From: Candidatus Bacteroides pullicola
GTDB taxonomy: Bacteria; Bacteroidota; Bacteroidia; Bacteroidales; Bacteroidaceae
Reading direction: 5' to 3'
NCBI GenBank assembly: GCA_019115825.1
Contig: DXCV01000064.1
Span: 1-53,642 of the forward strand
DNA length: 53,642 bases
The notes beneath the pieces are model-generated. The model did not search any database, was not told the origin of the DNA, and worked only from the letters and a program-made list of their open reading frames with translations. Positions 27,324 through 36,600 of this stretch are shown here, in pieces (the stretch's first letter is position 1; each line of letters starts with the position of its first letter). The translations under genes and the position numbers were made by a program.

Positions 27324-28460
27324 ATGATAGACTATAACCAATTCCCTTCCCCCTGCTATGTGATGGAGGAAGACCTGCTCCGCCAGAACCTGAACCTCAT
27401 CCGAAGCGTGGCCGACCGCGCCGGTGTGGAAATCATCCTGGCTTTCAAAGCTTTTGCCTTGTGGCGCACGTTCCCCATCTTCCGCGAATACATCCATGCC
27501 ACCACGGCCAGCTCGCCCTATGAAGCCCGCCTGGCCCTCGAAGAGTTCGGCAGCAAGGCACACACCTATTCTCCCGCCTACACGGAGGCCGACTTTCCGG
27601 AAATTCTGCGGTGCAGCAGCCATATCACGTTCAACTCCCTGAGCCAATACCAACGGTTCTGGCCCCAAGTGCAAGCTCACGGACACATCTCCTGCGGCCT
27701 GCGCATCAATCCCGAATATTCCGAGGTGGAGACCGAACTGTACAATCCCTGTGCCCCCGGCACACGCTTCGGCGTGATGGCCGAACAACTGCCTGCACAA
27801 CTGCCCGAAGGCATCGAAGGATTTCACTGCCATTGCCATTGCGAATCCTCGTCCTACGAATTGGAGCGTAGCCTGGCCCACATCGAAGGGAAGTTCTCCC
27901 CCTGGTTCTCCCAAATCCGATGGCTCAACCTGGGCGGCGGACACTTGATGACCCGCAAGGACTATGACGTGGAACACCTCATCGGACTACTCCGCGGATT
28001 GAAGGCACGCTATCCCCACCTACAAATCATTTTGGAACCCGGCTCCGCCTTTGCCTGGCAGACAGGCGCACTGGCAGCCGAAGTGGTGGACATCGTGGAG
28101 AACCGGAGCATCCGCACTGCGATCCTCAACGTCAGCTTCACCTGCCACATGCCCGACTGCCTGGAGATGCCCTACCAGCCTGCCGTGCGCGGTGCACGCA
28201 CCAATGCAGACGGCCCTTATATCTATCGTCTGGGCGGAAACTCCTGCCTCAGCGGCGACTACATCGGCTACTGGAGCTTCGATCACGAGCTGCAGGTGGG
28301 CGAACGCATCCTTCTGGAAGACATGATGCACTACACCACGGTGAAGACCACAATGTTCAACGGTATCCCCCATCCTGCCATCGGTTTGTGGACAAAAGAC
28401 GGCCAGGCACAGGTGCTCCGCCAATTTTCTTATGAAGACTACAGGGACAGAATGGACTGA
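27324..28460 (+). CDS. nspC: Carboxynorspermidine/carboxyspermidine decarboxylase
   Basis: A 378-residue PLP enzyme of the alanine-racemase-fold decarboxylases. The PLP Lys is at 42 in AFKAFALW. Also visible are FHCHCHCES, LNLGGGHLM (phosphate loop) and EPGSAFAW. It decarboxylates carboxynorspermidine or carboxyspermidine to the triamine, the usual spermidine route in Bacteroidetes. The partner dehydrogenase is not in the window. Length and motifs match the family throughout. Confidence 0.95.
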   Translation: MIDYNQFPSPCYVMEEDLLRQNLNLIRSVADRAGVEIILAFKAFALWRTFPIFREYIHATTASSPYEARLALEEFGSKAHTYSPAYTEADFPEILRCSSHITFNSLSQYQRFWPQVQAHGHISCGLRINPEYSEVETELYNPCAPGTRFGVMAEQLPAQLPEGIEGFHCHCHCESSSYELERSLAHIEGKFSPWFSQIRWLNLGGGHLMTRKDYDVEHLIGLLRGLKARYPHLQIILEPGSAFAWQTGALAAEVVDIVENRSIRTAILNVSFTCHMPDCLEMPYQPAVRGARTNADGPYIYRLGGNSCLSGDYIGYWSFDHELQVGERILLEDMMHYTTVKTTMFNGIPHPAIGLWTKDGQAQVLRQFSYEDYRDRMD

Positions 28461-28529
28461 TTATCAATCACCTAAAAATCCTTCCAAAAAGAAGAAAAAG
28501 ATTTCAGTAAAAAAAATCGTCCCCAACGC

Positions 28530-28559
28530 TTGCCAGTTTCAGGAAAATGCCTACCTTTG
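28530..28559 (+). promoter_or_regulatory. Promoter of the tRNA cluster
   Basis: TTG at 28530-28532, exactly 19 nt, then TACCTTTG at 28552-28559, a full match to the Bacteroides consensus. The first tRNA begins 18 nt later. Confidence 0.8.
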
Positions 28560-28577
28560 CAACCGCAAATCGCAATT

Positions 28578-28650
<73 letters not shown>

Positions 28651-28701
28651 CACTGCTCTTTGACATTCAGGACAATCCCAAGCCAACGCAAGGGAGTAAA
28701 T

Positions 28702-28783
28702 GCCCAAGTGGCGGAATTGGTAGACGCGCACGTTTCAGGTGCGTGTGCCGCGAGGCGTGCAGGTTCGAGTCCTGTTTTGGGCA
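28702..28783 (+). tRNA. tRNA-Leu (CAG)
   Basis: An 82-nt class II tRNA. Acceptor GCCCAAG pairs with TTTGGGC (one G-T pair), the anticodon loop TTCAGGT has CAG, the long variable arm is GTGCCGCGAGGCGT, and the T arm holds GGTTCGAGTCC. No encoded CCA. Confidence 0.96.
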
Positions 28784-28809
28784 CTGATAGCGTTATCACA
28801 CCATCTTCT

Positions 28810-28882
<73 letters not shown>

Positions 28883-28891
28883 CTTTTGCAG

Positions 28892-28932
28892 AAAAGGACT
28901 TCAGGAGGATTATCCTCATGGAGTCCTTTTTT
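28892..28932 (+). terminator. Intrinsic terminator of the tRNA cluster
   Basis: AAAAGGACT pairs with AGTCCTTTT, with an inner GAGGAT/ATCCTC stem, and a run of six T follows. It lies 10 nt after the last tRNA. Confidence 0.85.
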
Positions 28933-28978
28933 AGTTTAATCGTATTTCTTTCCGGACTTGGTCATTGCCCTTATCTCG

Positions 28979-29047
28979 CCACTATTTCTCCACTTCTGAA
29001 GTAGAGAGGAAGTGGAGAGATAGTGGAGAGGAAGTGGAGAGATAGTG
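28979..29047. repeat. Tandem repeat array F, 22-bp period, with upstream inverted copy
   Basis: Two exact 22-bp copies lie at 29004-29025 and 29026-29047, each made of related 11-nt halves (GAGAGGAAGTG and GAGAGATAGTG). An inverted copy, CCACTATTTCTCCACTTC at 28979-28996, pairs with either one at 17 of 18 bases. It lies between the tRNA terminator and the acetyltransferase promoter. Confidence 0.8.
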
Positions 29048-29125
29048 GAGGGACAACGATAAGAATTCCGTAAAACAGGTACAAACATCGGGAATCGGTA
29101 CATTCCATTGTTTAATCTGTTCCCG

Positions 29126-29133
29126 TATATTTG
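29126..29133 (+). promoter_or_regulatory. -7 box for the acetyltransferase gene
   Basis: TATATTTG matches TAnnTTTG and is 28 nt before the start at 29161. The nearest TTG is 15 nt upstream, closer than usual. Confidence 0.55.
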
Positions 29134-29160
29134 CAGGCAATAAACTAAATACAAGGAATT

Positions 29161-29742
29161 ATGACACTCGAAGAATTTAAGTCTTTCGCCAAGACCGGCA
29201 AGCCATTTAATACGGAAGAAATACACCAGTTTATGAACAAAATGGGCGGAGAGGCGAGGAAAATCACTTTCCGGCTGAACTCTGCCTATCATACTCCGGA
29301 AGAAATCAGAGACATCCTTTCCGAGCTTTTTGGGAAAACCGTCCCCGCCACGCTCCGTGTATTCCCGCCGTTTTATTCCGACTTCGGCAAGAACATCGAG
29401 GTGGGCGAAGACGTATTCATCAATGCCTGCTGCCATTTTCAAGACCACGGCGGCGTACGCATCGGAGACGGATGCCAAATAGGGCACAATGTGGTATTTG
29501 CCACACTCAACCATTTTCTGGAGCCGAAGAAGCGCAAGATGACCTACTCCGCACCTATTGTCCTGGGGAAGAATGTCTGGGTGGGCTCCAACGCCACCAT
29601 CCTGCAAGGCGTGACCATCGGCGACAATGCCGTGATAGGTGCCGGGGCGGTCGTTACAAGCGACATACCTGCCGATACGGTGGCGGTTGGAGTGCCGGCA
29701 AAGGCGATTAGGCATATATATACGCCAGCGTCCCCACACTGA
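29161..29742 (+). CDS. Hexapeptide-repeat O-acetyltransferase (maltose/galactoside acetyltransferase type)
   Basis: A 193-residue left-handed beta-helix acetyl-CoA transferase. The N-terminal helical cap (about 1-60) is of the Maa/LacA type. Hexapeptide repeats follow (VEVGEDVFINACCHFQDHGG-like from about 80; IGDGCQIGHNVVFATLNH; GKNVWVGSNATILQGVTIGD; AVIGAGAVVTSDIPADTV). The catalytic His is probably the one in TLNHFLEP. Acceptor sugar is unknown. The last 35 nt overlap the convergent yeiH-like gene. Confidence 0.9.
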   Translation: MTLEEFKSFAKTGKPFNTEEIHQFMNKMGGEARKITFRLNSAYHTPEEIRDILSELFGKTVPATLRVFPPFYSDFGKNIEVGEDVFINACCHFQDHGGVRIGDGCQIGHNVVFATLNHFLEPKKRKMTYSAPIVLGKNVWVGSNATILQGVTIGDNAVIGAGAVVTSDIPADTVAVGVPAKAIRHIYTPASPH

Positions 29743-30703
29743 TAACCACCCACAGCAGCACGCCCTGCACCAGCGGACGGATGCCCACAGCCTTGAGGAC
29801 ATCACGCGAGAGGGAGGCTCCGATGAAGAACAGCGTAATGGTCAGCATCTTGCGGGCAAAGTCGTTGATGAAGTCGCCTACCATCACACCCGTTTCCGTT
29901 CGACCCAGCACATAGGTATTGAACACCATGGCCAGGACAAAGAAGAAGATGAACCAAGGGATGCTGATCTTCTTGCCTTTGCTCTTGAAGATGAACGAAG
30001 TGGCTATGGCCAAGGGAATAATCCACAAGGCGCGGGTCAGCTTGATGGTCGTGGCCACCTCCAACGCCTCCTCGCCATAGGCCGCACCGGCTCCCACCAC
30101 GGAACTGGTGTCATGGATGGCAATGGCCGCCCATGTGCCGAACTCATGCTGACTCATATCCAGGGCATGACCGATTACCGGAAAGATGAAGAGGGCGATG
30201 GCATTGAGGATGAAGATGGTGCCCAGCGCCACGGACATCTCCTCGTCCTTGGCCTTCAGCACCGGACCGACGGCGGCAATGGCACTGCCCCCGCAAATGG
30301 CTGTGCCGGACGAAACGAGGTAGGACGTATTTCGCCCCACCTTCAGGCACTTCCGCCCGATGAACCAGCCAATCGCCAACGTGCCAACCACAGACAGGAT
30401 GGTAAACGCCATGCCTTCCTTGCCGGAGGCCAACGAGGCGTGCAGGTTCATGCCAAAGCCCAAGCCGACCACCGAATATTGCAGCAGGTACTTGGACATG
30501 CGTTTGTTGAACTTCGGATGCGCCTGTCCGCAGAGCAGGGCAAAAGCCAAGCCCAGGAACAAGGCCACGGGCGGAGTGACCCACGAGACATACGGGGCGG
30601 CTCCGGGCACATAATCCAACATCAGGCACACAAAAAGGACGGAAAGGATACCCGCATAAACAGATTTAGAATAGGCGGGCAACAGATTTTGCTTTGTAGT
30701 CAT
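29708..30703 (-). CDS. YeiH/UPF0324 family putative exporter
   Basis: A 331-residue protein with about ten TM helices. Family features are VTPPVALFLGLAFALL, SSGTAICGGSAIAAVGPV and AIHDTSSVVGAG. The family is annotated as a putative sulfate exporter, but function is not established. Its end overlaps the convergent acetyltransferase by 35 nt. It starts 24 nt after the hypothetical gene at 30728-31324, probably in the same operon. Confidence 0.9.
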   Translation of the reverse strand: MTTKQNLLPAYSKSVYAGILSVLFVCLMLDYVPGAAPYVSWVTPPVALFLGLAFALLCGQAHPKFNKRMSKYLLQYSVVGLGFGMNLHASLASGKEGMAFTILSVVGTLAIGWFIGRKCLKVGRNTSYLVSSGTAICGGSAIAAVGPVLKAKDEEMSVALGTIFILNAIALFIFPVIGHALDMSQHEFGTWAAIAIHDTSSVVGAGAAYGEEALEVATTIKLTRALWIIPLAIATSFIFKSKGKKISIPWFIFFFVLAMVFNTYVLGRTETGVMVGDFINDFARKMLTITLFFIGASLSRDVLKAVGIRPLVQGVLLWVVISVGTLAYIYA

Positions 30704-30727
30704 TAAAAAAGTATTAAGAATTAAACA

Positions 30728-31324
30728 TTACAAGTCATCGGGAGCAATACCCCAAATGTGCATCAAAGAGAAAGTCACCAAGTCGACCTCGCAAGGCAGG
30801 ACTTCGCCCGTCTCTTCCATCAGGAAACAAATGGCTTTCCTGGCCTCATCTTCTTCCTTCTCTTCATAGAAATCGCGCAACGTCTTGGCCAAGTCCTCCC
30901 TGTATTCGTAGAAGTGAGGCACCAGCAACAACCGCTCCACCTCCTTGGCATCGAGCGCCAACTGCACCAGCTCGTTATACAGTTTGGAGCGGGAAACCAG
31001 TCCGGCGGAAGGAACCACGGCAAACGAAAACTCGCCCAACGAGGTCCGACAAGCGTTGCCATCCAAGTCTGCGAGTGCGGCAGGCGTGCAACCGTTCAAT
31101 GTGTGGACAGCCTCATCGGCCACCAGCAGTACCTGCAGTTCGTTCTCCCGGCCACGCAAGCCGCCATCCAGCCCCAGGCAGGTCAACCAATCAATCAAAT
31201 CGGTCTCGGGCAACTCGCGCCCCAAGCGTTCGGACAGAAATTGCCGGGACTTATATACCGTGTCATTGACAAATGCCGTGTCCAGCAGGAGGACATTCGG
31301 CGCAAAGGTGATGTTTTTTTCCAT
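30728..31324 (-). CDS. Uncharacterised cytoplasmic protein
   Basis: A 198-residue acidic, soluble protein with no signal peptide or TM segment. It opens MEKNITFAPNVLLLDTAFVN and has a charged helix near 165-180 (YEEKEEDEARKAICFLMEE). I recognise no domain. It lies 24 nt upstream of the YeiH-like gene on the same strand and reads as a well-formed frame for its full length, so it is very likely real. Confidence 0.75.
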   Translation of the reverse strand: MEKNITFAPNVLLLDTAFVNDTVYKSRQFLSERLGRELPETDLIDWLTCLGLDGGLRGRENELQVLLVADEAVHTLNGCTPAALADLDGNACRTSLGEFSFAVVPSAGLVSRSKLYNELVQLALDAKEVERLLLVPHFYEYREDLAKTLRDFYEEKEEDEARKAICFLMEETGEVLPCEVDLVTFSLMHIWGIAPDDL

Positions 31325-31392
31325 AAATGGGTTGTTAAATGATAAGTTTAATATATAATATAGGCTACCTCTCCCGCCGGGAGAGAGGAGGC

Positions 31393-31473
31393 ATCAATGG
31401 CATTGATGCCATAAAAAGGTGCCACCTTTAATAGGAAAAGGTGCCACCTTTAATAGGCATAGGTGCCACCTTT
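31393..31473. repeat. Tandem dyad array C, 22-bp period, 4 units
   Basis: Dyads start at 31393, 31415, 31437 and 31459. Unit 1 is ATCAATGGCATTGAT; units 2 and 3 are AAAGGTGCCACCTTT; unit 4 is ATAGGTGCCACCTTT. Spacers are 7 nt (GCCATAA, AATAGGA, AATAGGC). The mix of two arm sequences in one array repeats what is seen in array B. It lies between the chromate transporter pair and the hypothetical gene; I see no promoter in this 176-nt gap. Confidence 0.9.
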
Positions 31474-31500
31474 GTTCCGGCAAGGCAATTTCCACCCCTC

Positions 31501-32073
31501 TTAATACAGCAGCACTCCCGCCACCCCGCAGAGCACAATCATCAAGATAGGATTGACCTTGTATCGCCTCGTGCCGACAAAAGCGACCAGGAAAATCAGG
31601 CAACTGATGACGAACGAACGGATGTCTTCCGTAGGCGAACCGAAGTTCTCCACATTCATCAGCACCAGGGCAGCCGAAGCCAGCAAGCCCACCACCGCCG
31701 GACGCAACCCGCTGAACACGGACTCCACCACGGGATGCTTCTGGTATTTCAAGAAGAACTTGCTGATGGTGAGCATCAGGATGAACGAGGGCAACACCAC
31801 GGCCAACGTGGCCAATACCGAACCGAAGATGCCCCACCCCATGCCGTATCCGGCATTGACAATGGCGTCATAGCCCACATACGTGGCCGAATTGATACCG
31901 ATAGGACCGGGCGTCATCTGGCTGATGGCCACAATGTCCGTGAACTCCTGGGGCGAAAGCCAGTCGTGGCGCGTCACCACCTCGCCCTGTATCATCGAGA
32001 GCATGGCATAGCCCCCGCCGAAGCCGAAAAGGCCTATCTTGAAGAAGGTATAAAAGAGTTGGAGGAAAATCAT
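31501..32073 (-). CDS. chrA: Chromate transporter, half-size subunit (second of pair)
   Basis: A 190-residue inner-membrane CHR protein with about six TM helices. The conserved opening is FFKIGLFGFGGGYAMLSMIQ, then MTPGPIGINSATYVGYD. Half-size CHR proteins come in pairs that together act as one ChrA antiporter for chromate or a related anion. It lies 30 nt after the first half (32104-32652). Confidence 0.93.
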   Translation of the reverse strand: MIFLQLFYTFFKIGLFGFGGGYAMLSMIQGEVVTRHDWLSPQEFTDIVAISQMTPGPIGINSATYVGYDAIVNAGYGMGWGIFGSVLATLAVVLPSFILMLTISKFFLKYQKHPVVESVFSGLRPAVVGLLASAALVLMNVENFGSPTEDIRSFVISCLIFLVAFVGTRRYKVNPILMIVLCGVAGVLLY

Positions 32074-32103
32074 TCCTAATGATTTGTGATTAAGGGTTAA
32101 TGA

Positions 32104-32652
32104 TTAATGAGGAGACTTGTCAGGCTTCATCCGTCCGTAGACATAGCCGCCCACCCCCGCCGCAATGATAATCCAAATGGGCGAGAAGCCCAGCAGCCAA
32201 ATGAGCAAGGCGGACACGACAGGAATCCAGACATTGTATTTGGTAATCTTCGCGGATTTGGCCATACTGAACGTAGGCGCGGCAATCAGGGCCACCACCG
32301 CCGGGCGGATACCCTTGAAGATGCGCTCCACCACAGCGTTGTCCTTGAAGTTGTGGAAGAACAGTGCGATGGCCAGGATGATGAGGAAAGACGGAAGCAC
32401 CGTGCCCAAGGCGGTAACGATGCTGCCCGGCACGCCCTTCAGCCGATAACCGATGAAAATAGAGATGTTCACGGCCAGGATGCCCGGCGATGACTGGGCG
32501 ATGGCCAGCAAGTCGATGAAGTCCTCCTTGGCCAGCCAATGGCGTTTGGTCACGATTTCATCCTCTATCAAGGGCACCATTGCATAGCCGCCGCCGATGG
32601 TGAAGGCGCCAATCTTGAAGAAAATGGAAAAGGCTTCTAAATACAGGTTCAT
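32104..32652 (-). CDS. chrA: Chromate transporter, half-size subunit (first of pair)
   Basis: A 182-residue CHR-family membrane protein. It has FFKIGAFTIGGGYAMVPLIE, AQSSPGILAVNISIFIGYRL and about six TM helices. It differs enough from its downstream partner that the two likely sit in opposite membrane orientation, as known for paired short CHR proteins. Its start overlaps the regulator stop by 4 nt, so the three genes form one operon. Confidence 0.93.
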   Translation of the reverse strand: MNLYLEAFSIFFKIGAFTIGGGYAMVPLIEDEIVTKRHWLAKEDFIDLLAIAQSSPGILAVNISIFIGYRLKGVPGSIVTALGTVLPSFLIILAIALFFHNFKDNAVVERIFKGIRPAVVALIAAPTFSMAKSAKITKYNVWIPVVSALLIWLLGFSPIWIIIAAGVGGYVYGRMKPDKSPH

Positions 32653-33530
32653 TTCGATGCAGGTTTTGGTTCCTCGCCCTTGGCATATTGGGTGGGGCTG
32701 ATGTGGTAATGCTTCTTGAACACCTCGCGGAAATAGGCGGCATCACTGAACCCCGTCATCCCGGCCACCTCGCTGACCGTATAGCGTTGCTCCCTCAATA
32801 GTTGCTTGGCGCGGTTCAGCCGGATGAGGCGCACATAGTCGGCCGGCGCCTGATCGGTGAGCGCCTTCAGCTTGTTGTAGAAACTGGTGCGGCTCATGTT
32901 GAGCATACTGCAAAGGGTATCCACCGTGAAGCCCGGCGTGTCCATATTGTCTTCCACAGCCTTTTGGACGGAGGCGATGAATTTCCAATCCAGCTCGTTG
33001 TTGCAATTGGTACACCCCGAAGGCGACAGGCCATTCCTGCCTTGGGCCTCATCGGCATAGAGGCGGAAGAATGCCATAATTTCCTCCAAGCGGGCGTTCA
33101 ACTCATCGTCCGCGATGCCGTCCTCATCGGACCACACGTTCATCTGCCACTCCTTCTTGAGGTTTTCCACCAAGTCAAGCAGGGAATCCGTATGGCGCAA
33201 GGCCGTACAGATGCGGCTCCGTTCCTCATCGCTCAAGCCCCCTTGCCCGGCCAGCTCCTCCAGCGGTGCCTTGATGGAAGCCAAGGGAAGACGGATGCCG
33301 TAGAGGGTACGGACCAAATCGCGCACCTTCTCATCGTAGCGCTTGCGCTGCTTCCGGATGAGCCAATCGCGCCAAGTGACCACCAGCAAGACCAAAGCAG
33401 CCAACACACAAATCACCCACATCCACGTATTGACCCGCGCAGACCAAGTCCCGGTCAGCACCAAAGGGAAAGCAGACAAGACACCGGGCGCGCAAAGGTT
33501 ATACAGGCATAATAAGAGAGGCGTTATCAT
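32649..33530 (-). CDS. AraC-type regulator with a degenerate histidine-kinase dimerisation domain
   Basis: A 293-residue protein. A hydrophobic N-terminus is followed by a TM helix at about 35-53, then a helical pair at about 66-128 that aligns with the HisKA domain of hybrid two-component regulators. The usual HE.RTPL reads YGIRLPL: Tyr 77 replaces the phospho-His and Gly 78 the Glu. The sensor, ATPase and receiver domains are all absent. A CxxC (Cys 173, 176) precedes the AraC HTH at about 190-285. It looks like a hybrid two-component regulator stripped to dimerisation and DNA-binding parts. It overlaps the first chromate transporter gene by 4 nt and probably controls that operon. Confidence 0.85.
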   Translation of the reverse strand: MITPLLLCLYNLCAPGVLSAFPLVLTGTWSARVNTWMWVICVLAALVLLVVTWRDWLIRKQRKRYDEKVRDLVRTLYGIRLPLASIKAPLEELAGQGGLSDEERSRICTALRHTDSLLDLVENLKKEWQMNVWSDEDGIADDELNARLEEIMAFFRLYADEAQGRNGLSPSGCTNCNNELDWKFIASVQKAVEDNMDTPGFTVDTLCSMLNMSRTSFYNKLKALTDQAPADYVRLIRLNRAKQLLREQRYTVSEVAGMTGFSDAAYFREVFKKHYHISPTQYAKGEEPKPASK

Positions 33531-33560
33531 CAGTTTATCACATCATTAAAGTCTACCAAC

Positions 33561-33598
33561 AAAAATCCCCGCGGGTAGTTTTGGGGCTATCCCGCGGG
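33561..33598 (-). terminator. Intrinsic terminator of purL
   Basis: CCCGCGGG at 33568-33575 and 33591-33598, with adjacent TAG/CTA, forms a strong stem. On the minus strand it is followed by GATTTTTG. It lies 27 nt past the purL stop. Confidence 0.85.
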
Positions 33599-33624
33599 TA
33601 ATTATTCCAAGTGTCTGGGTGGAT

Positions 33625-36600
33625 TTATTTCCCCAGCTTATTCTCTATCCAACGACGGGCATTGACGAAGGCCTCTATCCACGGCGTCACCTGGTCGCTG
33701 TGCAGGCGGTTGGCGGGATAGCAGGCGTTCTGCCACGGGAAGATGGCACGCTCCAAGTGGGGCATGATGGCCAAGTGGCGTCCGTCCACACTGGCCACGG
33801 CGGCGGTGGAATAGTCCGAACCGTTGGGGTTGCCCGGATACTCGTCGTAGCTATACTTCGCCACGATGTTGTAATGGTCCTCGTCGTAGGGCAGAGAGAA
33901 CTTGCCTTCACCGTGAGCCACCCAGATGCCCAGCTTACTGCCGCTGAGCGAGCCGAACATCACGCTGCGGTTGGTCGGGATGGTGACGCCCAGGAAGCGG
34001 CTCTCGAACTTATGCGAGTCATTGTGCAACATACGAATGCGCTTTTCGTCCTCAGGGGCAATGAGGTTCAACTCCATCATCAGCTGGCAACCGTTGCACA
34101 CACCCAAGGACAATGTATCCTCTCGGGCATAGTAGCGGTCAAGGGTTTCCTTCGCTTTCGGGTTGAACAGGAAAGCACCGGCCCATCCTTTGGCAGAGCC
34201 GAGCACGTCGGAGTTGGAGAAGCCGCCGCAGAAGACAATCATATTGACATCGTCCAGCGTCTCGCGGCCACTGACGAGGTCGGTCATGGTCACGTCCTTC
34301 ACGTCGAAACCGGCCAGGTAGAGGGAGTAGGCCATCTCACGCTCGCCGTTCGTACCCTTCTCGCGGATGATGGCAGCACGGATGCCTGTCGGCGTGCGGC
34401 GGTCGGGGCTGATGCCGTATTGGGAGAGCTTGCCGGTGAAGCCAGGCATGAAGGCCAATTCCACGGGCTGCATCTTATAGTTCTCATAACGAGCCTTGGC
34501 GCAACCATTCATCGACTGGCGGCGATCCAGGAGATAGGAAGTGGAGTACCACACATCACGCATATAGTCGATGCCGAACTGGTAGGTAGCACCGTCTTTC
34601 TCCACGAGGATATGGCGTTCATCAGTGGGTTTGCCAAGCTTGACATAGCCCACGCCCGCATCTTCCAATATCTTCTTCACCAAGTCCTTGTACTTGTTGC
34701 TGACCTGGATAACCACGCCCGGATTTTCGGCAAAGAGTATCTTGATGAGGTCGTCTTCCTTTATCTTGTCGAGGCTGATTTCCAGTCCGCCCTCCATGTT
34801 GGAGAAGCACATCTCCAGCAGAGTGGTGATAAGACCGCCGGCCGAAATGTCGTGTCCGGCCAATACCAAGCCTCGGTTTATCAAATCCTGAACAGCCAGG
34901 AAAGCATCGCGGAAGTATTCGGGGTTCTGCACCGTAGGCACATCACTGCCCACCTTGCCCAGCGATTGGGCAAAGGCCGAACCACCCAGTTTCAAGGTGT
35001 CGAAGCTGAAGTCAATATGGTAGAGCGTGGTGTGCGGGTCATTGACCAAGACGGGCGAAACGACTTTCTTCACGTCGCTCACCTCGCCTCCGGCAGACAC
35101 GATGACCGTGCCCGGAGAGATGACCTTGCTGCCGTCGGGATACTTCTGCGTCATGGACAGGGAGTCCTTACCCGTAGGCACATTGACCTGCAAGGCGCAG
35201 CAGAAATCGCTCAATGCCTGCACGGCAGTATAGAGGCGGGCATCCTCGCCCTCTTGAGAGCGGCAGGGCCACATCCAGTTGGCGGAAAGAGACACGCTGT
35301 CCAACCCATCGGCCAGGGGTGCCCAAACGAGGTTGGTCAGGGCTTCGGCCACGGAAAGGACGGAACCCGCCTTCGGGTCGGCCAGGGCTGCCTGAGGAGC
35401 GTGCCCCAAAGCAGTGGCAATACCTTTCTCGCCCCGATAGTCGAGAGCCACCACGCCGCAGTCGCTCAAAGGCAACTGGAGTTCGCCCACGCATTGCTGG
35501 CGGGCAATCTTGCCCGTCACCGAACGGTCCACCTTGTTAGTCAACCAGTCCTTGCAGGCCACGGCTTCCAACTGAAGCACATTGGCCAGGTATTCATGCA
35601 GTTTGGAAAGTTCATAGGTCGGCATGGCATAGTGATGCTCCACGGTCTTGTCCACCATATAGGTCTTGGGCGACGAGCCGAACATCTGGTCTACCGCCAA
35701 GTCGAAGGGACGCACCCCGTCAGCCTGCTGGAAGGCAAAGCGGTGGTCACCCGTGGTCTCACCCACGACGTACATCGGGGCACGTTCGCGCTCGGCAATC
35801 TTGGCTACATGTTCGATGGCTTCTTCCTTAATCAGAAGTCCCATACGCTCTTGGCTCTCGTTGGCGATGATTTCCTTGGCGGAAAGCGTCTTGTCGCCGA
35901 TGGGCAACTTGCTCATGTCTATCAGACCGCCGCACTCCTCCACCAGTTCGGAGAGGCAGTTGACGTGTCCGGCTGAACCGTGGTCGTGGATGGAAACGAC
36001 GGGGTTGGTATCTTCCTCGCAGAGGGCACGCACCACGTTGTAGGCACGCTTCTGCATCTCGGCGTTGGCACGCTGCACGGCGTTCAGTTCGATGCCGCTG
36101 CTATACCGGCCCGTGTCCACGGACGACACGGAGCCACCGCCCAAGCCGATGCGGTAGTTGTCACCGCCCATCACCACAATCTTGTTGCCAGCCTCGGGCT
36201 TGCCTTTCTGGCAGTCGCGCTCGGTGCCGTAGCCCACGCCACCGGCCAGCATGATGACCTTGTCATAGCCATATTCGGCATCTTCGGGCGTCTCCTTGTG
36301 TTCGAAAGTCAGCACGGAGCCGCAGATGAGCGGCTGGCCGAACTTGTTGCCAAAGTCGCTGGCGCCATTGGATGCCTTGATAAGTATCTGTTCGGGCGTC
36401 TGGTAGAGCCACTTGCGCACGGGCAGGATTTCTTCCCAAGGACGGCCTTCCTCCGTGCGGGGATAGGAAGTCATATACACCGCCGTACCTGCGATGGGCC
36501 AGGAGCCCTTGCCGCCGCCCATACGGTCGCGGATTTCTCCGCCCGTACCCGTCGAGGCGCCGTTGAACGGCTCCACGGTGGTGGGGAAGTTGTGCGTCTC

